Counted from the stretch's first letter, positions 1 to 12,790 are shown. The stretch is 64,000 nucleotides of DNA from Umbelopsis ramanniana AG (GCF_025399195.1 NW_026252125.1:1-64000), one strand, 5' to 3'. Made by a program: numbers and translations. Notes: generated by a model from the sequence alone, not told the origin.

Positions 1-39
1 GTAACCCTTTCGCAATAAAAGATTCCTTAAAGTTCAACG

Positions 40-246
40 TTCAACATCTCCGATCTTACAACCAGAATGCATGAAGATGCTATTGAGATGGTGAGACATT
101 CTGCAATGCGCGCAGACAAAATGTAATGTTCAACATCTCCCATTTCGCAATCAGAATGCATGAAGATGCTGTGATTAAGATGGAGAGACATGCTGGAATG
201 CGCGCAGGCATAATTCAATGTTCAACATGTCCGATCTTGCAATGAG
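40..246. repeat. Short tandem repeat, about 90 bp unit, 2.3 copies
   Basis: The block beginning TTCAACATCTCC recurs at 40, 129 and (as TTCAACATGTCC) 221, giving periods of 89 and 92 bases. Each full unit also carries CAGAATGCATGAAGATGCT and GAATGCGCGCAG-type stretches, with scattered substitutions and a few small indels between units. The third unit is partial. No coding sense is evident and the copies look moderately diverged. Confidence 0.8.
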
Positions 247-1503
247 TCGGAGTCATTTAGTACAGGTGGTAGAAAAGACCTTGGTTAACGGCGGTAATTC
301 CCGCTTGCGGATTCGGAGGTACCTTGAACGCATCACATTCTGTGCGGCTATCATTGATGTTGTGGTTCTGTCGCTGCTCTCAAATGCAATAAAATGATTA
401 ACAACTCGGATCCTACAAACAGCATACAATCATTATATCGGCAATCTCTCTTTATCAAACCGAAGCTCTTATTCATCCAAGCATGTCCTACCAACGACAA
501 CTCCAGTTCATGTAGAAGATATGGAATTGCAGAACGATACTACTGCGAACATCACCATGACTAACGTGCACCGACCTCGTAACACTGCTAAGCTTGCTGA
601 ACACCCCAGGCCCTGGAACGCTCAGCATATTACGCAATATTCCACCTACGCTTCCATGACCAAGAAATGCTTTCGCAATAAAGCTTGCCTTAAGACTTAA
701 ATGCAATATTACTATATTATTAAGTTGGCGTTGAGCTACAAGAAGGCCATTGGTTATATACGACCTCGCATTAAAGATATATTTAACGCTTGCTTCACTT
801 CCTCAGCTTAGCCAGCCAACATTATTAGCCGACAGTGCTACCAAGTTTTAAAGGGTCTTCTTTCTTTGATAACATTCTTTTGATTGCATATCCTGCACTT
901 TTACTAGCAACACCATATGTTGTATAAGGCAGAATGTCTTGGTAGCCTCTTTCAACTGCTTGTATACTTTTTCCTACCACCAATAAGCACTCATTACTGT
1001 AGACAAACTGGAGCTAACGTCGTTATGAGATTGCTTTCATGATGTTTACATGCGGAGAATCGCTTTTGAATCTATGTATTCTAGCGTTGGAATTTGCTGC
1101 ATTCTCTAGCCGCCATTTACACTGACTCTTTACAATGTCGTTTACAGATGTTTTTATAACATCTTCGTTATTTACAAAAGCACACATATTACAAGCACTG
1201 CTTTCGCTAATCATTTGCAATTTTACGTGAACCACGTAACTTTTTGGTATTGAATTTTTCCTTTCCCTTCGACACGTCGCCACCAACTGCTACGTAATTG
1301 GTTGCTACCCTCTACATCTCTTCCTGAATCATTTTTTGCCTCTCTTTTTTCCTCTTTTGCTTTCTTCTTCTGTATTCAATTTTGTGTCCTACTTGGACTT
1401 TCAACCAAATTATCATGAATGCTTAAATTGGGTTTGTGCCTGTATTGTCACCACCAGTAACCGATCTTGTTACGGTTATTTCACCATTTCAGCGCGTTTA
1501 TTA
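247..1503. other. Intergenic, no gene seen
   Basis: Only short, low-quality open frames occur on both strands. Nothing resembling a conserved protein, tRNA or transposon end was found. This is the 3' flank of the Zn2Cys6 regulator to its right. Confidence 0.6.
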
Positions 1504-4023
1504 TCATGAACAACTAGTAACACCATCCCTGGCATTATTGAGGCATTGGACTGAGTCCAGCAGCTTTTGTAAAAAGGGATGGCTTCCACTCCTTAGCCTC
1601 ATAAATAATGAGACGTATGCGTTAGTTATATCGATGATATTTGATGCCGATCTTTGCAGTTGCGACGGTTTTAGGTGTGGAGACGTTAATGCTGAGGACA
1701 CAGATGGTATATGCTTTTCTGTAATGGGTTGTTTAGGTGATAACGACGCCTCAGAATGTTGTGCTTGGCCTGACTCAACGCTAGCGATGATGTTGTGAAT
1801 ACTAGTCGTATCACTTTGTGCAGCTAGGAGATGAGGTAATTGCATTTGTGTCTTTGGGGATCCTTGTTGCTGTTCTCTTTCAATAAGATCGTTTTGACTT
1901 CGATCACTTTCATGACTCCTTGTGTTAGATGTTCCTTCAATGTCCACATTGGTGATACACTCAGGGAACAAATGAAATACAGTAACAAGTGTTCTAGCGA
2001 TGTCATACAACTTTTCGCATAACCCAAGTCCATGTGCCTCCAAGCTATAGATCGACAATTTAGAGCATGTGTTTAGCATATCTCTGGCGATATGTATTGG
2101 AAAATCCGGGCGTAAAGCGATATGTGCCGCTTTTGGATCAATGAGTCCATGAGATAAACATATGTACCATAGTCTATTAAGTAGCCATTGCCTTGTCACC
2201 AGGACATCAGTCAATTGTATTTCCAATGGTTGCCATTGCGAAGTTGAAGGATAGCGATTATCATGGCCAGCATTTCTCTCGTTGTTAGGTGAGGAAAGGC
2301 TCTTGTTTTCTAGAACTTTGGTTTCAAGTGCTTTGCTGACGGTGTCGTTTGTGAATGCGTTGTATAAAGCAATAGCTTTATTCATATCCCTATTGTGGCA
2401 CTTTGTTCCGGCACATCTCCCGTTCCAGCAATCCACAAAGTCTTCGTCCACAATGTCGAATAGTCTTAGCTGGCTATGAGGAAAGTCGTCCATCTGACCA
2501 ATATTAAATTTACGTTTGATAGCAGTCATGGATGCGCCGGGCCGACCACGAAACCCAATAGAGTGACCTCTTTGAAGGGCATAGGCTCTGTATACGTTAC
2601 ACGTTAGTAGAAGAACTTCTACTAACATGATGTTTTGGTCTTGTAGACTTACCTTTCTGTTATTGTCAATAACCAGTATACTCTTAGTCGCCGTTCTCGC
2701 TCGTCTTCATCAACATTTTCGTAGGCAGCTGAGTCATGAAGCTTCATTATGTGTCCAAGAGAGACAGATTCACTGAGACGAAGCCATGCTGCGTCATCGT
2801 TCCCAGTACTGGAGAGAATTACAAACATATAGAAGCTAGTCATGATAGCATCGATGGATGCATTGTTGCCAAGTTTGGAGCTGCTATGCATTCGATGCGA
2901 TTCCTCCAGTAAATACAGAGCGCGCTTGGTATTCGACTTTTTAACACAACAACGATTGCCTATCTGAACTGGCTGTAGAAGTGCCGCCGCTGACATTGCA
3001 ATAAGCAAAGCACCAAACTGGACGTCTGTCATATGGTGAGATTTATCTAATCGACTGAATAACCAACTCCGCTTGAATATCGGTATGATCGGATGCATGC
3101 GATCAAAATAAAGCGCGAGAAGTGGTATTAAAGAAGAATCGGAAAGTGGTGGTGTTTCGTCACTCTGTAGAGAAGAGGATTCTTCTTCGCTTGTGCTTCC
3201 GTCACTTACGCCATTGCCTTTTTCTAGATGTATCGATCCCCAGTCGTTCATTTGAGCAGTTCTTGCTGAGGAGGGCATTATGGACTGTACCGAAAGGTCA
3301 ATGAACGATTCGAAATCTGGGAATGTTGCCTTATCGTTGTAGGATATATGATTTAAAAGGTTCTCTGACAGAGGGATATCGGTTTCGGAGTAGCGACTTG
3401 TTTCGGCTGAATCAGTAGCAATTTTTGAGTAGGAAGATTCCATAAAGTTTGCTAGATAAGAGGTAGGAATAAATGCTGGATTAGACAAAGGTACTGTCCT
3501 TATTGGCTGGACGTTCCTTTGGTTCACGGACTGCTGACTGAACTCTCCACGAAGACCCTGCTTCCCGTTCGAAAATTGAAAGGTTGGCTGCCCAGATGTA
3601 GGGTGCAACTTGACATCGGGAAAATCTATTACAGCAGCACTTTTTTTGCGTCCACTCGCCCGATGAGGTACTGAACTTTCTGTATGACTTAGGAAAGAGC
3701 TCATAGATACAGGTGGCGATGGAGAAAGATCGGCAGCAGGCTCTTTTTGATCACCTTCACCGTTAAATGCTTGACTATGTTGTCGCTTGAGTGATGATAT
3801 ACGACGTCCTGAAACCTCTCGTCCTCGTGAAGCTTTGATATAGGTACACTGTATATCATGTCGTCTACAGTGCTGACAAGGGTCTTCATGGCTACACTTG
3901 ACACGCCTGAAATTACACTGTCATCCAGATGACCGACAAGTTGAAACCATGTTAGCATTCATGTTGCATGGAGCCAATTTCTGCAGTGTAGCTTACCTGA
4001 TCGCACGCTCGTTGCACCCCCAT
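1504..4023 (-). CDS. Zn2Cys6 transcription factor with fungal-specific TF domain
   Basis: Three exons: 4023-3997, 3917-2653 and 2587-1504, joined by introns of 79 and 65 bp. The total is 2376 nt (791 aa). The start is the ATG at 4023. Splicing the nine-codon first exon restores a complete binuclear cluster at residues 7-33, spaced C-x2-C-x6-C-x5-C-x2-C-x6-C (start MGVQRACDQCNFRRVKC). A Ser/Thr-rich linker follows, then the fungal TF middle domain (YFDRMHPIIPIFKRSW). The second junction rebuilds LLTITERAYALQRG, a stretch typical of regulators of the MAL/quinate type. It is divergently transcribed from a sugar permease 342 bp away, so it probably controls that gene. The nuclear location and DNA binding to CGG triplets are family knowledge; the sugar inducer is inference. 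Confidence 0.88.
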
Positions 4024-4365
4024 TCACTAGATAGGCGGGCTGATTACAGTCGACCGAAAACTGAGCGGGAAGTGTGGGGATTTCGGAGAATGTATGATAC
4101 ACTTTGTCCAAGTGCCGCGGGTACGAATGGGACGGTGGAGGTACGACAGAAGTAATTACCAAAAACGGTGGTCATTTAAAATACGAACAGCGCCGCCTCC
4201 CGAACTCGCACCGAAGGACCACCGGAGTAGTCGAACCATGGCACTTCTCAAACTTTAAGGTTTCCCCACATTTCATTCTTGTAAAGACTTTATAAGAGAG
4301 AAAAATTTCCCCAATTGTCCTAACATTATCGCCTGCCTTGATTCGTTTACAAGTTAACCTGGAAA
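4024..4365. promoter_or_regulatory. Shared divergent promoter, regulator / sugar permease
   Basis: The 342 bp gap between the two start codons holds several CGG/CCG triplets: 4084-4086, the pair CCG/CGG at 4115-4120, 4133-4135 and 4166-4168. It also has a short direct repeat GGTACGA near 4120 and 4139. CGG triplets are the half-sites of Zn2Cys6 proteins, so autoregulation plus permease control is plausible. No spacing recurs strongly enough to name an operator. Confidence 0.45.
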
Positions 4366-5994
4366 ATGGCTACACCTGACAAAGAAAAGACCTCTATCAC
4401 CGATAATGAAAAGGTTTTCATACATGAGGAAAAAGCTCAACATGAAGATGGCAATAGCTTGAAAGACGTGATCGAAGATACTCTTATGTGGAAGGATATT
4501 AATGAAAAGTCCAAGAAAGCTACTGAAATGGAACATACAATGTCGCTTTGGGACGGTTTGAGATCATATCCAAAGGCTGTAGGTTGGTCCTTAGTTGTTT
4601 CGACCGCTATCATCATGGAGGGTTACGACACGACACTTCTTGGATCTTTCTATGCTTATCCGGCCTTTCAAGAAAAATATGGAGAGCCTGTTGCTAGTGG
4701 GGGGTATGCAATTCCAGCAAGATGGCAAACTGCCCTTGGTATGGGAACCAATATCGGAGTCCTGATCGGTGTATTCATTAATGGTTTTCTCACTGAAAGG
4801 CTAGGATACAAGCGAATGATGTTGTACTCCCTTGCGGCTATCAGTGCTTGTATCTTTGTCCCATTCTTCTCTCCTAACGCTCCTGCTCTTCTTATTGGTC
4901 AAATAATGTGTGGTGTTCCTTGGGGAGTTTTCAGCACCCTGGCTCCTGCATATGCTTCAGAAGTTTGTCCAGTGGTACTCCGCGGCTATCTCACAACATA
5001 TGTCAACTTATGCTGGGTCATCGGTCAACTTATCGCGGCTGGAGTTTTGGATGGACTTCAAACGAGAACTGATGAGTGGTCGTATAAGATTCCATTTGCC
5101 CTTCAATGGATGTGGCCCTTACCCTTATTTATCGCCATATGCTTTGCGCCGGAATCGCCTTGGTGGCTTGTTCGAAGAGGACGTGTTAATGATGCCACAA
5201 GGGCACAGAAAAGGCTGTCCAACTACTCTACAAATATTGACGAGGTGGTAGCTATGATGATTCACACAAATGAATACGAAAAGGCAATTAGCGAAGGAAC
5301 TTCATACTTGGACTGTTTCAAGGGATCCAATCTTCGGCGAACTGAAATTTGCTGTATGGTTTGGTGCATACAAAATCTAAGTGGATCTCCTATTGCGTCC
5401 TATGCCACATATTTCTTTTTGCAAGCTGGCCTTGCCTCGTCAAATGCATTCGCCTTGAATGTCAGTCAGTATGCCTTTGGTTTCGTTGGAACGGTTCTGT
5501 CTTGGTTTTTGCTTACTCGGTTCGGACGTCGAACGATCTACTTAAACGGCCTCTGTGTATGCTGCGTCCTTATGTTTTTAATTGGCTTTTTGGGGTTAGC
5601 TCCAGCTAGCAATACTTCCATCCCTTGGGCAACATCTGGTCTCCTGCTTGCATTTGTCTTTGTCTACGATCTTACTATTGGGCCTGTCTGCTATGCGCTT
5701 GTGAGCGAGATTTCCTCCACAAGATTACGTGGAAAAAGCATTGGATTGGCGCGAAACTTTTACAACATACTGAGTATCTGCTTTAGTGCTTCCACACCGT
5801 ATATGCTAAATCCTGATGCACTTGACTGGAAAGGCAAAGTCGGACTCTTTTGGGGCAGCATATCATTTTTATGCGTCATTTGGACTTATTTTCGCCTACC
5901 AGAACCAAAAGGTAGAACTTATGAAGAGCTGGACATCATGTTTGAAAACAATGTGCCCGCTAGACAGTTCAAGAGTTACAAGATTGAAAAGTGA
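4366..5994 (+). CDS. MFS sugar transporter, alpha-glucoside (maltose) permease type
   Basis: Single exon, 542 aa, with a charged cytosolic N-terminus of about 75 residues followed by twelve predicted membrane spans. Sugar-porter marks are present: LTERLGYKRMM after TM2, PESPWWLVRRGR before the central loop, RFGRRTIYLNG after TM8 and PEPKGRTYEELD after TM12. The WSLVVSTAIIMEGYDTTLLG opening is characteristic of fungal maltose/alpha-glucoside:proton symporters of the MAL family. It should sit in the plasma membrane and import a disaccharide with protons. The divergent Zn2Cys6 gene is the likely regulator; no alpha-glucosidase lies in the window. The exact sugar cannot be told from sequence. Confidence 0.9.
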   Translation: MATPDKEKTSITDNEKVFIHEEKAQHEDGNSLKDVIEDTLMWKDINEKSKKATEMEHTMSLWDGLRSYPKAVGWSLVVSTAIIMEGYDTTLLGSFYAYPAFQEKYGEPVASGGYAIPARWQTALGMGTNIGVLIGVFINGFLTERLGYKRMMLYSLAAISACIFVPFFSPNAPALLIGQIMCGVPWGVFSTLAPAYASEVCPVVLRGYLTTYVNLCWVIGQLIAAGVLDGLQTRTDEWSYKIPFALQWMWPLPLFIAICFAPESPWWLVRRGRVNDATRAQKRLSNYSTNIDEVVAMMIHTNEYEKAISEGTSYLDCFKGSNLRRTEICCMVWCIQNLSGSPIASYATYFFLQAGLASSNAFALNVSQYAFGFVGTVLSWFLLTRFGRRTIYLNGLCVCCVLMFLIGFLGLAPASNTSIPWATSGLLLAFVFVYDLTIGPVCYALVSEISSTRLRGKSIGLARNFYNILSICFSASTPYMLNPDALDWKGKVGLFWGSISFLCVIWTYFRLPEPKGRTYEELDIMFENNVPARQFKSYKIEK

Positions 5995-8111
5995 ATATCT
6001 GATATTAAGCTTATGTATAAGATGTAGTTTTAACTGAATAAATAACTGAATGATAAATAACTGATTACCACAATAAGGCAGACTCACAACAGAGTATTTA
6101 GTTGTTTTTAGAAAAAACGCTTTGGTTTAACGACGGGACTTGGTATTCATAATCTTAAATCGACAATTATCTGCTCTTGTAGCCTTATTCAACAATGATT
6201 TTTTCTAAAGAGATCAGGTAGACTTCATACATCTTTAAAGTTGTCCAAAAATAATTCAGCTACTGTTGAAAGTTCGTATTTCATTCACAACAACAACCAA
6301 TATTTATTTGCCCACTAAATAAAGTATTTACATTCGTGGCTTTTGATGCACAACCGACAAGCTATCAACATTGTGCGCTTGAGTAAGATAGCGTGATTTA
6401 TGGAAAGAAGGGATTGTAATAGCGAATAGTCAAAGTGACGTAGGAAGCCACCTACAGCTTACGCCAGCTATGCCCGTATATTCCCAGGTCATTCCAGTTT
6501 AGGCTCATTAAAGACCTTGTGGAAGCTCAATGTTCCACACCGAATTTTCACCGATTACCAGCCATCCATCTTGTGCCTATGTGCTTGCCGTTGAACTGTT
6601 TTCTGCTTTACTTTGAGGCTCTCGCATTCAGTTTAATAATGGTTGGTAAGATTTTATTACTTCATTCTCTATTTGCTATATAAACTTTGTCAGACGCCAA
6701 CGATAGAAAGGTGTCTGAAAGATCATCGTTTGGATCTTAATTAACTATGATATTGAGTTAATTGTCCGCTTCCTCATTGACGTATGGGGTAGTTCAGCTT
6801 TGATTTTGTGGGGTGGTATGACAACATTCGGATACATCGAGATAAGGTGAGAGATCTTTAGTGCCATAGTAAGGCGAATCTCAGGAGATCCGCCTTTGGT
6901 TTGATGCTTGTTGTTTTCCACGGCTAAATGCAACTCAGGCTTGCGTTCCACTTAAGTAGCAGCCGTCAGATGGGCATCAGTTATTTCTGCATCATTAAAA
7001 TTTTCTTCGCTTGCTAGTGACAAAAACTAGGTACTTTCAATATTCAAAGAGCATGAAAAAAATAATATTATGGAGTCAAAGTTCGGATAGGCTGCCAACC
7101 AAGCCTACATATTTTAATTATTATATGTGCGCTCTTTTACATATTACTTACACTTATATTTAAACAGTAGCTAATTCCACCCTCTCACGATGTGCACAGC
7201 TATGGAAGACCTGTCTTTGCGCACGTGTTTTCGCTATAGTATGTGTTGCATCAGCCCTTACAGCGCTTGAGCAGCAGGCTGCTCCGACATATCAAATTAT
7301 CCGTAGGCGTACTCATATTGGACGCTGAAATTCCATAGAAATAATCAAATGTGGTTGAAACGTCACATAAACTCCACTGTGTTGACTCTATCCACACTTA
7401 TTGGTAAGTAAGTCCCTTGACGAGCATGTAGACATATGTAACAGAGTCTGTTAATAATTTCAAATTCCACTCTATATGAGGGAGCCATTAAGCACATTCA
7501 GAAGCTTGAGTATGCTAGGCGTTGAAGATCGCGGAATTCACGTACAATGCAAATTACTTCTGGCGGCATCACTGTTGATCCGCATGTCTGCGAAATACAC
7601 GGTTAATAGGTGTCGTAAAATGGCCATAGCGCTGCTGAGTGGTAAAAATTTCGGGGTGGTGGTATAAACTGGACAATAATCTGTTGGGTCGTTAGGAATG
7701 TCGTTCATCCGTGTTGTTTTAATTTCAAGCTCTTATTTTCAAAGCTTATGAACGATCTTTAAACCAAGCGCAAAAAGGTGTTCTTTCTGTTCAAACCAAA
7801 ATTCTCGGTGTCTTGTAAACCCGATATATCAGTAGATTAGAGACGATTGATTACTATAATGGCGCTGCTGCGGAATATCCAATTCTGCAACATAGAGTCG
7901 CAGTCTACTGTATTCTATTATATAATGAGAAAGAAATACATAAACTCAAGCTGATATCACTTTTATGAAGTCCTTCGAAAGATGCTTGTAGACAGCAACT
8001 CCTTACAACCAAGTTCTTTTTTTTTTTTTTTTTTTACCAAATCTGGTTGAACATCACAGCTACAAATTTCCAATCCCGCTTTGGATAGATAATATACACG
8101 TCTTTCATGCC
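5995..8111. other. Intergenic, 2.1 kb, no gene supported
   Basis: AT-rich DNA with only short, unconvincing frames on either strand. A T-tract lies near 8018-8035 just before the next gene. I looked for spliced small genes and found no chain with consistent frames and protein-like composition. Confidence 0.55.
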
Positions 8112-11100
8112 ATGGATGTAGACGAGGATGCTGTACAGCAACTGGCTGACTTGGTGAGTATTGTTTTCTGCCAATGGGCTGCTTGCTTGACATACCTTTG
8201 CATGCACGCTGTGTGTGACAATGAATGGCAGAAGAACCACCCACTAGCCTCGAGACTTGGCATCTCATGACGCATGTTAACATAACTCATTGGTCGGTAT
8301 GAATCTAGGGAATTCCCCGGCAGCAAGCTTTCATTGCTCTACAGGTAAAGGCACTCGAGATTTTTTTATGATATATATGGGTATTATGCTTACGCAGAGG
8401 GCTTCAGAAATACAATAACGATGTCATGAGAGCTGCTGACTACATATTTTCTGGGCACGCCGAGCAAGACCTAGTAGAGGTATGTAGCCATTAGATGAGA
8501 GGCAACCATCAAGAAAATGAAATTTTGATACTGATGAATATCCTCTCTAGCAGCCCCTCGAACTTCCCGAAGCTGCGCATCCAGCTGCTGAATCAGCAGA
8601 CGTCACTAATCCCAATGAAGGCACTGCTTCAGCCCCAGAACCAGAACATGTAGTCGATACGGTAACAGATCCAGTGGATGGAAATCCGGCATTTATTTCT
8701 GAAACACAAAGTCTATCGAACGAACCATTAGATGTATTTGATGAACAGGTGACTTTAGACAAATGGCCTGTAGCTGGTAAGGCATAATTGAATGGGAGAT
8801 GAAAAAATAAGCTGGCAGATTGGATTGCTAACAACAAAATCTCACACAGATGCTATAGCCTCAGAGGAAGATAATCTACTTACCATGAGAAGGAAGTCGC
8901 CCATTGAGCCATCGAATATGGAACAAATCGGTCCTACCACATCCAGTAGCTACGATGCCCAGCAATGGAGTTTAGTACCTTATCAAAATGATGTTAGTGA
9001 ATGCTTTTGAAAGTGCAAAGTGGTTATCAAATGTGTCTGACATATCTTGGTCGAAATGATATACAGCAGAAGACTTTCTCCGCTGAGAATGACCAGGAAA
9101 CGGACGCCCACTATTCTTACTATAATTTGACGTGGTGGAGAGACCCACTTCCAATCTATCGGAAGAGGATGATGAAGGTGTAAGTGAGTTATTAATGATC
9201 ATCTTTGGCAGGATATCGTATTAAGAAGTCTTTTTAGGCCAGTGGGTCTAAGACCGCCACCATATGACTTCTCATGCTCGCCACCGCTCATACAATCATT
9301 ATACCACGTCCCATTGTTCAAGACCGCCATACTATGTCAAAAGCCGAAACTGTCGAACTGGGGAAGCACGGAAAACTATTGGAAAGGAACTGGTCGAGGT
9401 ATTCCGGATGAACCGAAATCTACTATCGATATACAGCCTCCTCCGTATGAAGTTGTAGTTGAAAATGCAATGAGCACAGATATGGAGGAAATGAGTTTGG
9501 ATTCTACCACTCCTGACAGTGAAAGCTCATATGGTAGTGATGACCTTGAGCCAAGCAGTGTCTTGGCAAAGGCAGACGAAAGTGGGTTTTTGGCAGCTAA
9601 AACTGCAGCAAATCGAAAGGGTGAGTTCAGATACTCTCCTGGCTTTATACTATTCGTTGGCTAATGCGTTTTCAGTGGTATACGAATTGCAGCGGCTTTT
9701 TGCTTTCCTCTCTTATACCAATCGACGATATGTCAGCGTGAACAATGTTGTCAGAGCGATACAATATAGTGGGAATCTTGATGGTACTGAGCTTACAAAT
9801 GCCAGACCAGAAGGTGAGCGATAGTACGATATGAAATATATTGATGTCATAGGTCTGACATAGGTGAAAAATCAGGTTTATTGGATCAGCTCATCACTTG
9901 TACTGGTTTCGACAATACATCCGAAAAGCTGTTTGAACTTGCAGATGGAAACACCTTGAATGCGTCCAGGTAAACAATGAAAAGCAAACATAATTCAAAA
10001 CAGCAAAAATAACCCACACATTACCTTTTTCTTTTAGCCTCTTCACTATCAGTGCCATAATAGAGATGTTTGTGGATGGCGAAATACAGCAAGAGACAGA
10101 GCAAGAAACTGCTTTTTTCTTAGTCATTTCCCCTGATGAGACCACATTTGACTTTCATGGATGCCTTCGACCTCTAATATACGAGGACAATTATGACAGT
10201 GACAGCGATATGGATAACGGGATTGTGGACGATCAGAACACTGACTGTGGTGCTCGTTCCAAAACATGCAAGATAACTTCGTTCACCAAAGTACCACCCA
10301 TTCTTCATATTTTCTTAGAGGACCCCAATCAATATTCTATTGGAGTACATACGGCTGCGGGCGGTCGACATAATCGATACAAAGTGGAAAAAACCATCTA
10401 TATGGATCGCTATCTTCACGCGAATAGAGATAAAGTGCTCAAGATAAATCAGGAGATACGTAATGCGAAGGCAAAGGTCACTAGGACCAAGGAAAGGTTA
10501 AATTACTACAACAGAAACTGTCGCGATGTACGTGTGAGCTTGGATTTCTACATGTACAGAGAGTATTTACTAACATGTTGGCACATATAGCATACGGCCA
10601 TCGAATACCTTGAACATACACTCAGTTACTTTCATTCACAAGATTCAAATGATGATACAATTGCCGTTGAAAAGCTAATCAATCAAGTGAAGCAAGATAT
10701 TGAAAACGGAAATAAAGGTAAGTGGTATAGATTTATATGATGATAACTCACAATACTGGCGTTGACAAAACATTATATAGAATTGGAGGAAGCGGAGCAT
10801 AATCTTCATCACCTTTCTGAAGCCATGTTCACTTGTACTGGACTATTACAGTGCAAATATACCCTTCATGCCATACTTATGCATGATGGAGGAAATGGGA
10901 CGGGTCATCACTGGGCATATATTAATATGAAGACAAGTGGGATTGAAATTCAAGAAGATACCAAGACATGGTTCAGATGCTGTGATGCTTCGGTTGTCCC
11001 ATGCACAGAGGAAGAGGTCCTTGAAGACGAAGCTCTTGTCTACTCGCTGATATATATCAATGAAGACGTCGAAAATTTGGATATTCCCAACGTTAGTGAC

Positions 11101-12450
11101 ATTATATCACCCAGCTTGAAGGTAAGTACATATCAAAAAAAACCTAATGTGTCAAGACAGCATTACTAAATGATAGTGACTAGACGCACGTGATGGAAGA
11201 TTGCGACTCTTTTGAGGAAGAACTAGAAACAATGCACAATGTGGAAGTTACTTTTAATGATCAGATACATGCCTCAGACGATGAGGAAGATGATGATGAT
11301 ACGGCGTCGGTTGCTTTGGACTCTTCTCCTGATTTGGTAGATACCAGCAGTGACACTCAAAAAGCCGAATGGGTGGAAGAATGTCTAATGCGCATCCAAC
11401 AAGAAGAGTCGAGAATACCAGGGGACCATTATCGAGTGATCGAAAGGTACGAATATTCTATTTCTTGATATTACAATTGGATAACATTATTCTAATGAAG
11501 AACAGTCTTGAGATATTCCTCGCCAAATTCGGAGAAATTAGTGCCTTGCGGTACCTTTTGGAAAATTTCGGATCAGCCTTCAACAACTTAGTAAGTACAC
11601 CCTTATCTTTGTTCAATGTGCAGTATGCAATACGTTTTAATACAATGTGTCACCATTTCAACTTAGGCACCAGAGGAAGCTGGACAGGTTTTGACGTCCA
11701 TGAAAACGGATCCTATGCTAGAGTGGCAGTACCATCTGTACCAAGACTACGTAACTATAGCGGAGATAATTAGTCAAGCAGTTGAAATGATTACGCAACA
11801 TCAGGATGAAACGGCTTTGAAGTATTTGGTGATTGCCAAGGAACAAACGGTGAAATGGAAGGAATATTTGTGGCGAAGGAGTCATGCCAATAATATCGAC
11901 GCATTGTTCGACGGGCCGTCATTTTTGTTGACCATTCAAAAGCTTGGAAAACACGTATTATCGGTAGGATATTTTCCATTACATTAATTATTGCCTCAAC
12001 TGTCTTTGGAAGGTATTACACCTAATCTATTCTACGAGAGTCTTACTCACATGTCCTGTCTCTTAGGTGTCAAACGCCAAAGCATATGCGAAAGCTAGCA
12101 ATGAAGCATACAGAAAACGAGGATTTGAAGATGCCATCCGGATATCAAAATATGCTCAAGCATTGTTGGACCCCGAATCTCTCGAACATGATCCGTTTTA
12201 CAATCACCTACAAGAGCAATGGCTAAGCTTTACAGACACCATCACCGACTCGCTTGATGAACAGCAAGCTGAACTATTCAACACGCTGGTCATGAGCTTT
12301 CTAGAATATCAGGGCATGGATAATCGAGATTTGGAGATCACGAAACAGGAGCAAGGTTCTACCGAAGATTTAAATTTACGACAGCCTGCATGGGAGAGAT
12401 ATCGAGATGCTATGGGCAAAGTGGATCAAATACTCCTTTCTGAAGCTTGA
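8112..12450 (+). CDS. USP25/28-like ubiquitin hydrolase family protein, Cys box degenerate
   Basis: Sixteen exons give 1081 aa: 8112-8153, 8309-8344, 8408-8479, 8551-8776, 8850-8992, 9067-9179, 9238-9620, 9676-9813, 9864-9969, 10038-10527 (or 10533), 10591-10717, 10781-11121, 11184-11446, 11506-11590, 11667-11963, 12067-12450. The total is divisible by three. Residues 1-50 form a UBA-like helix bundle (QQLADLGIPRQQAFIALQ then KYNNDVMRAADYIFSG). USP-domain pieces follow: PVGLRPPPYDF, LIQSLYHVPLFKTAIL, LQRLFAFLSYTNRRY, and the His box YTLHAILMHDGGNGTGHHW with His668 and Asp694. A helical tail as in USP25/28 completes it. Where the NTCYxNS Cys box should be, the sequence is DFSCSPPLIQSL: register gives Ser223, with Cys224 one position late. 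It may be an inactive, ubiquitin-binding member. The family call is good; activity is doubtful. Confidence 0.82.
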
Positions 12451-12790
12451 TGTTTCTCCTCCAATTTTGACAAAATACCCGGAAATTTTTGGTTCTCTTG
12501 ACCCAAGGTTCCTAAAATAGTGATATCTAGTTTTTTTCATAATGACAATAAGCCAATTAGAATTATGATATGTCCGTTTAACATTGTATCTTTGTCCATT
12601 TGCTTCCCAACTACGTATGACGGGTCACTAAACTATAGCATTAAAGCTTGGTCTCTCCTCGGTGCGTTACAATCACTGGTTCATCTCCCCGCTGATCACC
12701 AACTTAAAAAATCTAATTTTCGCCTTTTTTTTTTCCTTCATAAATACTCTTTTTCACTGGCACTTGAGTATTCCTGTATCAAAGTGAACT
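12451..12790. other. Intergenic / promoter of NodB-like gene
   Basis: About 340 bp containing T-rich and pyrimidine-rich tracts near 12725-12740, as often seen just upstream of fungal genes. No other feature seen. Confidence 0.5.

Noticed and set aside
6640-6870. Possible mini-gene starting ATGGTTG with a good intron at about 6645-6690
   Set aside because: The spliced frame stops after about 16 codons, and the hydrophobic frame beyond it cannot be reached in frame.
8993-9066. Protein-like frame NAFESAKWLSNVSDISWSK inside the USP-like gene
   Set aside because: It needs a frame change at its left edge and meets a stop at once; treating 8993-9066 as a 74-bp intron keeps both neighbouring exons in frame and the whole model divisible by three.
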